The notes under the pieces: generated by a model
Databases searched by the model: none
Told to the model about the DNA's origin: nothing
The model's input: the letters and a program-made list of their open reading frames with translations, nothing else
Made by a program: the position numbers and the translations under genes
Shown: one piece after another, positions 60,301 to 64,000 of the stretch
How positions within the stretch are numbered: position 1 is the stretch's first letter
How the letters are laid out: every line of letters starts with the position of its first letter
Assembly: GCF_014650715.1 (NCBI RefSeq)
Contig: NZ_BMVM01000024.1
Span: 1 to 64,000 of the forward strand
DNA: 64,000 bases
Direction: 5' to 3'
Origin: Streptomyces bluensis
GTDB lineage: Bacteria > Actinomycetota > Actinomycetes > Streptomycetales > Streptomycetaceae

Positions 60301-61842
60301 TCGGGGTTCTTCGCGGACCTGGTGGAGCGGAGGCAGCTGGCGACGGTGCTGGATCTTGAGAACGAGGAGAAGCTGTTCGCGGATGTGCACAACCAGTACC
60401 GCTTCTGCCTGTTCACGTTCGGTGGGCCGGGACGTGAGTTCGGGCAGGTTCGACTAGCGTTCCGGGCGAGGCGGCCGGATCAGCTGGACGCGCGGGAGTT
60501 CCCTATGGATGCTAAGGCACTTCGTCGGATCAACCCGAATAGTCTGACGTCGCCAGTATGCGAGGGGCCCGATCACTATCGAATTCTTGACGAGATGCAC
60601 CAAGTGTCGTCGGTTCTTTGGGACAAAAGCGACGGGCAGGGTAATCCATGGCGGCTTCTGCTCATTCGGATGTTCCACATGTCGGATGACTCTGACCGAT
60701 TTCGCAGCCTAGAAGCTCTCATGGCGGATCGCTGGACGCTTCAAGGTTCGGTCTTCGTCAAGGGCGAGTATCGTTTCCTTCCGCTCTATGAAGGAAAGTT
60801 CACGCACCATTTCGACTCTCGATTCGCGACGTTCGAGAACGCCACGCAGGCGCAGATCAACAAGGGTACGCTTCCTCGGTTTGGCCCGGAAGACCACCGA
60901 GACCCGGCAAAGTTGCCGCTTCCGCGCCATTGGATTGCTGCGGAGGAAGTGGAGGCCTGGCTGGATCCGGAGCCTGGCAGTCCAGGAGTCCGATGGCCCC
61001 ACGGCTGGTTGCTGGGCTGGCGAGATGTGGCTCCTGCAGCAAACCAGCGCACGATTATTCCGTCTGTGCTGCCGCGTACAGCTGTGGGTCATACGGAGCC
61101 GTTTATTGTGCCCAGGGACCTGGGATTGCCGGTATTTGCCCTTCTCGCCAATCTGTCATCCATCGTGCTTGATTTCGCGGCGCGCCAGAAGATTCAGGGC
61201 TCACACGTCACCTATACCTACCTCGAACAACTGCCAGTCCTTCCTCCAGAAAATTATGGCAAGCCCGTCCCCTGGCTCGGCAACCGGGCGCCTGAGTCCT
61301 GGATCCGCTCACGGGTCCTCGAACTCACCTACGCGTCCTACGAGATGGCTTCTTGGGCCAGCTATCTGGGTGACGAAAACTCCCCATTCATCTGGGACGA
61401 GGAGCGCCGTTTCCTCATGCGCGCCGAGCTCGACGCCGCGTACTTCCACCTCTACGGCATCAAGCGCCAGGACGTCGATCTCGTCATGGACAGCTTCCGC
61501 GCCTTCCGTAACAAGCAGCCGGAGCTGTTCGAGCGTACGAAGAAGGAGATCGTCCGTGTCTACGAGGAGATGGCGTCCGGCGTTCCCTACGTCACCCCCC
61601 TCGACCCGCCCCCGGGCGCAGGTCCCCGCCACGCCCCGGGCACCAGCCCTTTGACCCGAGTGGCCCCGCCGTCACTGCCCGCCCCGACGGCCGACGTGCC
61701 GACTCAGAGAAAGAAGGCGGTCCCGGTTAAAAAGGCCAAGAAGGTCTCCGAAGCCGACCAGTTGGGCGGCGGCCTGTTCGGTTTGGAGGAGGTCGAAGGA
61801 GTCGACATACAGCTCGACATTTTCTCCTCCGGCGACGAGTAA
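57337..61842 (+). CDS. Eco57I/PglX-like adenine DNA methyltransferase, DrmMI-like
   Basis: This 1501-residue N6-adenine methyltransferase has SAM motif I as FVDPSCGSGHVLVAAARR (Asp at 564) and catalytic motif IV as LGNPPWERVK (NPPW at 868-871). The order and size match the PglX/DrmMI type of multi-domain enzyme. About 550 residues precede motif I, including LAYQLVFLFVAEDRDALLL. The likely target-recognition part (about 1035-1315) is encoded by lower-GC DNA than the rest. No nuclease PD-ExK motif was recognised. It ends with a lysine-rich low-complexity tail. The GTG at 57337 overlaps the SNF2 stop. It probably marks self DNA in a DISARM-like system. Confidence 0.88.
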   Translation: MTTLAPDHLPASTAVRVEGALLSADLINKIRFGDKELPGAAPADYGLPRGVRVEDAASRKWEYLKATYASFREQLATLGPEADWAKLTYKEWLSVLLDELGYAGRTAVPKRPGILVPGREPGSYRVSHLWQSHLPVHLLRWDTHLDRGIGNDRAPQSMLQELLNVSDKHLWALLSNGRVLRVLRDSTALVGSAYVEFDLDAIFGGDQFADFQLLYAMLHASRFELTAKPEKKRRTAAVVEDAEDDAEAEEGTLDGAANLADDVDELTPADCRIEWWRTFAIETGIRARDRLRNQVKAALGILGSGFLEANPRLGKALTRGGKAALDDFHHELLRLAYQLVFLFVAEDRDALLLRPQDDTSPEEAEALEDARDLYNRYFSTARLRRIASRRLGDRNTDLWVGLRTVLNALGQEGGLEALALPELGGLYFRFEEEDPEWVALLPGSPEPLRAADLPNENLLAAVKLLSRVYDRQGRPTRVDYRHLGADELGSVYESLLELIPRHNPAKNEFWLQDLVAGNKRKTTGSYYTPSVLIEKLLDNALDPVIEKHAASGIPDDLLKIRFVDPSCGSGHVLVAAARRIALRYAQMYDGELEPAPERIREAMSKVVRNCVHGVDINPLAAEIAKVSLWLESLTPGEPLAYLDDRIKVGNALLGTTPKLLESGIPETAFKKLEGDEPKAVTEARDRNRKELKGVKVWVQTQLGEPATHTGTATVRVAAEEAARRPVGKGLAAIRELAKRHREFERDPELKRLKRVADAWCAAFIWPKRADAPAPITTGTLAKLEKDQLLEGIPKPEPKMGEEPVEETDEEVEWRERAGERELRNIVSRNRFFHWHLEFPRVFRVEDGDAEDANPATGWQGGFDAVLGNPPWERVKIQKKEWFAAQNPYVADAATASEREARIGELLRTVDEHGQPIEADRKLHREYLTAQRESKGTTNMLRDSGIFPLTGKGDVNTYAVFAEKSRMLLAPEGVAGLVLPTGIATDKTTSGFFADLVERRQLATVLDLENEEKLFADVHNQYRFCLFTFGGPGREFGQVRLAFRARRPDQLDAREFPMDAKALRRINPNSLTSPVCEGPDHYRILDEMHQVSSVLWDKSDGQGNPWRLLLIRMFHMSDDSDRFRSLEALMADRWTLQGSVFVKGEYRFLPLYEGKFTHHFDSRFATFENATQAQINKGTLPRFGPEDHRDPAKLPLPRHWIAAEEVEAWLDPEPGSPGVRWPHGWLLGWRDVAPAANQRTIIPSVLPRTAVGHTEPFIVPRDLGLPVFALLANLSSIVLDFAARQKIQGSHVTYTYLEQLPVLPPENYGKPVPWLGNRAPESWIRSRVLELTYASYEMASWASYLGDENSPFIWDEERRFLMRAELDAAYFHLYGIKRQDVDLVMDSFRAFRNKQPELFERTKKEIVRVYEEMASGVPYVTPLDPPPGAGPRHAPGTSPLTRVAPPSLPAPTADVPTQRKKAVPVKKAKKVSEADQLGGGLFGLEEVEGVDIQLDIFSSGDE

Positions 61843-61869
61843 CCTCCCGGACTCACGCACGCAAGAGTG

Positions 61870-61898
61870 GCCGTCACCTGAACCTTTCGAGTGACGGC
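61870..61898. terminator. Bidirectional hairpin closing the defence operon
   Basis: GCCGTCAC (61870-61877) pairs exactly with GTGACGGC (61891-61898) across a 13-base loop, in the 78-base gap between the methylase stop and the convergent DUF397 stop. It can serve both transcripts. Confidence 0.65.
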
Positions 61899-61920
61899 TG
61901 GCTGCGTAACGCCCAACTGC

Positions 61921-62142
61921 TCACAGCTCGCCGGCGAGCACACCCGCCCGGAACGCCGCCCACTCTGATGCCGCGAACCGCAGTGGCACCCGCTCCGGCT
62001 TCTTCGAGTCCCGCACGGCCCGAGCGCCACCGGGCAGTTCGGCTATCTCGACGCAGTTGTTCTCTCCGGCGCTGGCAGAGGCTTTGCGCCAGGTCGCGGC
62101 AGAGAGGTCGTACGCGTACAGCTCTGCCTTCGGGTCAGTCAC
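61921..62142 (-). CDS. DUF397 protein, partner of the adjacent Scr1-type regulator
   Basis: This 73-residue protein has the DUF397 core: LSAATWRKASASAGENNCVE, then GGARAVRDSKKPERVPLRF and ASEWAAFRAGVLAGEL. Such proteins are abundant in Streptomyces beside DUF5753/XRE regulators and are proposed to be antagonist partners. Here the GTG overlaps the regulator stop by four bases, so the pair is co-translated with the regulator first. Confidence 0.92.
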   Translation of the reverse strand: MTDPKAELYAYDLSAATWRKASASAGENNCVEIAELPGGARAVRDSKKPERVPLRFAASEWAAFRAGVLAGEL

Positions 62143-63008
62143 GTGCGTCTTTCCTCTTCCATCCGTGCGATGAGTGCCATCGAGTCGTCGACGGGAAGTG
62201 CTGTCGCGACGATGCGCTCGAAGGCATCGGCGAAGACCTGCACTTCGTCGACCCCCTCAACGTAGGTCGCACCGATGAGGTTTTCCAGTAGAACTACGTC
62301 AGGCATGGGCCCCGGGAAGCCGACAAGGCTGAAACCGCCCGCCCCACCAGGGTGGGGCGTGGCCGCCAGCGGCATGACCTGAAGCGTGACGTTGGGCAGC
62401 TCCGCAATGTCGAGGAGGCGGCGCAGCTGATCACGCATCGTGTTGGGGCGTACCGCGAACCGCTGATGAAGCACCGCTTCATGAATGACGGCCCAGAACT
62501 TCAAGGGCCCCTCGGGACGTGTGAGCACCGCTTGCCGAGCCATGCGCACCTCTGCGAGGGCGGCCACCTCCTCGGCAGTGCGGGTGGTGGCGTTCGCGGC
62601 AACGGCTTCGCGAGCGTAGCCAGCGGTCTGCAACAGCCCGGGGATAAGCAGGGGCTCGTAGGCATGCACGCTCTCGGCATCCGACTCCAAAGAGATGTAG
62701 TCGGCATACGCGGGTGCGACGATCCCGCTGTAGGTCTGCCACCACCCTTGCTTGCGAGCGTCCCTTGCCAGCCCCTCCAGTGCGCTCACGACTTCTGGGT
62801 CAGTGACCCCGTACACCTTCAACAGGTCGGCGACCTCGCTCGGGCGGATATGCGCGTTGGCGGTCTCGATCCGCGAGAGCTTGGGTCCCATCCACCCCAG
62901 TTGTGCCGATGCGGTGTCGAGGCTCATCCCCGTGGCGTTGCGGTACCGGCGCAGAGCCTCGCCGAGCCGGCGTCGTCGAACGGTGGGTACGGGGCGCACG
63001 TTTGGCAT
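62139..63008 (-). CDS. XRE-family regulator with DUF5753 (Scr1-like)
   Basis: This 289-residue protein has an N-terminal helix-turn-helix (LGEALRRYRNATGMSLDTAS through SRIETANAHIRPSEVADLLK) and a DUF5753 effector domain (YEPLLIPGLLQTAGYAREA, FWAVIHEAVLHQRFA, LQVMPLAATPHPGGAGGFSL). Scr1-type regulators bind the DUF397 partner encoded next. I chose ATG 63008; an extension to 63116 would consume the promoter region shared with the divergent ATPase gene. It may regulate the accessory region, but no cognate operator is identified. Confidence 0.9.
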   Translation of the reverse strand: MPNVRPVPTVRRRRLGEALRRYRNATGMSLDTASAQLGWMGPKLSRIETANAHIRPSEVADLLKVYGVTDPEVVSALEGLARDARKQGWWQTYSGIVAPAYADYISLESDAESVHAYEPLLIPGLLQTAGYAREAVAANATTRTAEEVAALAEVRMARQAVLTRPEGPLKFWAVIHEAVLHQRFAVRPNTMRDQLRRLLDIAELPNVTLQVMPLAATPHPGGAGGFSLVGFPGPMPDVVLLENLIGATYVEGVDEVQVFADAFERIVATALPVDDSMALIARMEEERRT

Positions 63009-63074
63009 GAGGCGAGCCTTCCATCGCAGCCCGCCGCAAGTCCAGGGGAACAGAAATTCGGCTAACCAATTCAG

Positions 63075-63641
63075 GTGACAAAGTTGCAATCGATCAAGGA
63101 AGGGCGCCACTCTCAATTTGGCCGCAACCCGAACGAGTTGGTCGGCAAACCGCTAAGGAGCCCACCGTGCCCCGAACCCCCCACCCCCCTCACCCCCACC
63201 GCCTCCCTGGGCCACTACCTGACCCCCACCCCCACCGGCTTCACCCTCCACATGTCCGCCTCGCCCAGGAACCTCCATGCCGTCCGCGGACTCACCGCCC
63301 ACACCCTGCGCGGCGCCGGAGCCGGACCGGACCTGGTCGACGCCGCCCAACTCGTCGTCTCCGAGCTGTACTCGAACGCCGTCCGCGCCTGCGGCGACCA
63401 CGTGCCGCTGGTCGCGGAGGTGGAGGCGGTGCGGACCGGAGTCTGGGTGCGGCTGCACGACCCCGACGGACACAGGCGTCCGCATCGCAGGCCTGGGGCT
63501 CAACTCGATGAGGCGGAAGCCGAGTCGGGGCGTGGGCTGCCGCTTATGGACCTGCTCGCGCCCGGCTGGGACGTGGTGACCACGCCCGTCGGGAAGCAGG
63601 TCCGCTGCCTGCTGGCGCGAGACCTGGACGGGGTCGGCTGA
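63075..63641 (+). CDS. RsbW/SpoIIAB-like histidine-kinase-fold ATPase (start uncertain)
   Basis: The 188-residue frame contains a HATPase_c domain: SASPRNLHAVRGLTAHTLRG, the N box VSELYSNAVRAC and the G box SGRGLPLMDLLAPGWDV, as in anti-sigma-factor-like kinases common in Streptomyces. The start is doubtful. The GTG at 63075 has no ribosome site. A good AAGGAG-GTG start at 63167 is out of frame with the domain by one base, just before a C-rich run. The domain itself needs a start before about 63240, so sequence error or natural frameshift is possible. Codons 1-30 of the annotated frame look non-coding. Confidence 0.7.
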   Translation: MTKLQSIKEGRHSQFGRNPNELVGKPLRSPPCPEPPTPLTPTASLGHYLTPTPTGFTLHMSASPRNLHAVRGLTAHTLRGAGAGPDLVDAAQLVVSELYSNAVRACGDHVPLVAEVEAVRTGVWVRLHDPDGHRRPHRRPGAQLDEAEAESGRGLPLMDLLAPGWDVVTTPVGKQVRCLLARDLDGVG

Positions 63642-63730
63642 CCGTAAGGCGGCTGGTGGCTGGATCATCGTAGGGGGGCGGTCGGTGGCCCGGTGATTGT
63701 CAGTGCTCGGAGTTAGCCTCTCTGGTGGGT

Positions 63731-63749
63731 GGAGTTGAAGGTCAACTCC
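63731..63749. promoter_or_regulatory. Palindrome upstream of the last gene
   Basis: GGAGTTGA (63731-63738) and TCAACTCC (63742-63749) form a perfect 8-bp inverted repeat with a three-base centre. It ends 15 bases before the GTG at 63765, just before its GGAGGG site, so it may be an operator or a hairpin limiting translation of the following gene. Confidence 0.5.
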
Positions 63750-63764
63750 GGACGGAGGGAACCC

Positions 63765-64000
63765 GTGAGCACGCCTTTCGAGATCAGCGCCAGGGCGGTC
63801 CACCAGGCTGCGACGGTGCTTCTCGAGCACACCCAGGACGGACTTCCGTTCCGGCGGTTGTGGCCGCTGGTCCAGGCGGCCGATCCAAGCCTGGAGGATG
63901 ACTTCTGGGCCGTCGCGCCGAATGCAACGCGGGGCATCGACGTCAACCTGAGTCACAACGCCACCAGCCTGGTCAAGGCTGGCTGGTTATGTCGCAAGGG
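63765..64000 (+). CDS. Partial winged-helix protein (possible Mrr-type N-terminal domain)
   Basis: Translation from the GTG at 63765, behind GGAGGG, gives STPFEISARAVHQAATVLLE, then HTQDGLPFRRLWPLV, DFWAVAPNATRGIDVNLSHN and ATSLVKAGWLCRK before the window ends (78 complete codons). The pattern of helices and the phrase SLVKAGWL resemble the winged-helix domain that precedes the nuclease of Mrr-type restriction enzymes. The nuclease part is not visible, so this is inference. It is cut by the window end. Confidence 0.6.
   Translation, partial: MSTPFEISARAVHQAATVLLEHTQDGLPFRRLWPLVQAADPSLEDDFWAVAPNATRGIDVNLSHNATSLVKAGWLCRK

Noticed and set aside
49053..61842. BREX or Pgl system, because of the PglX-like methyltransferase
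   Set aside because: No PglZ phosphatase, BrxC/PglY ATPase or BrxL/PglW protein is in the window. A SNF2 helicase plus DUF1998 helicase fits DISARM better.
63167..63511. Frame starting at GTG 63167 as the gene itself
   Set aside because: It has the best ribosome site, but its translation is proline/histidine/arginine-rich and lacks the ATPase motifs present in the neighbouring frame.

Overview
The window is about 70-73% GC. Its genes have strongly GC-biased third positions, many GTG starts and dense 4-base start/stop overlaps. The gene content (a large B12 operon, an Asp23/AmaP cluster, a Gbn-type nucleoid protein, DUF397/Scr1-type regulators, PhoP-box-like repeats) points to a Streptomyces chromosome or a very close relative. 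No rRNA, tRNA, CRISPR array or insertion sequence was found.

Region 1 (1-18.5 kb, minus strand) is a 13-gene cobalamin operon led by a recognisable cobalamin riboswitch (about 18255-18405). Transcription order is cbiB, cobQ, cobN, a fused ChlI/ChlD chelatase subunit, cobO, cobB, cobI, cobM, cobL (CbiET), a CbiG-CobJ fusion, cobH, cbiX, cobC. Almost every junction overlaps by 1-11 bases. The set holds both an early-type (CbiX) and a late-type (CobN plus ChlID) metal-insertion enzyme, and lacks cobG, cobF and cobK. Several of these genes carry in-frame tandem repeats, and one holds a captured dispersed repeat.

Region 2 (18.5-48.9 kb) is mostly housekeeping. It includes a PiT phosphate transporter with a PHO box, a class II aldolase, an alpha/beta hydrolase, an ABC-F protein preceded by a tiny leaderless ORF and stem-loop, and a Gbn-like nucleoid protein preceded by 12-bp tandem repeats and a GATC cluster. 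After these come an enoyl-CoA hydratase, an Asp23/AmaP envelope cluster, an SDR, SURF1, a DEDDh exonuclease-BRCT fusion, a CopD-like membrane protein, a CaiB-type CoA transferase and two tandem secreted subtilisins. The region ends with DUF485/ActP acetate uptake, MoaA, DUF3099, TyrS and the TldD/TldE pair.

Region 3 (49.0-64.0 kb) is accessory. Three very large, translationally coupled plus-strand genes encode a SF2 helicase with a DUF1998 region (1759 aa), a SNF2/DrmD-like helicase (1003 aa) and an Eco57I/PglX-like adenine-specific DNA methyltransferase (1501 aa). I read this as a compact DISARM-related anti-phage system. The single helicase-DUF1998 protein appears to stand in for separate DrmA and DrmB, and no DrmC is present. 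The putative target-recognition part of the methyltransferase is clearly lower in GC than the rest of the gene. The system is followed by a Scr1/DUF5753 regulator with its DUF397 partner, a RsbW-type ATPase with an unclear start, and the first 78 codons of a winged-helix protein cut by the window end, behind a palindrome.
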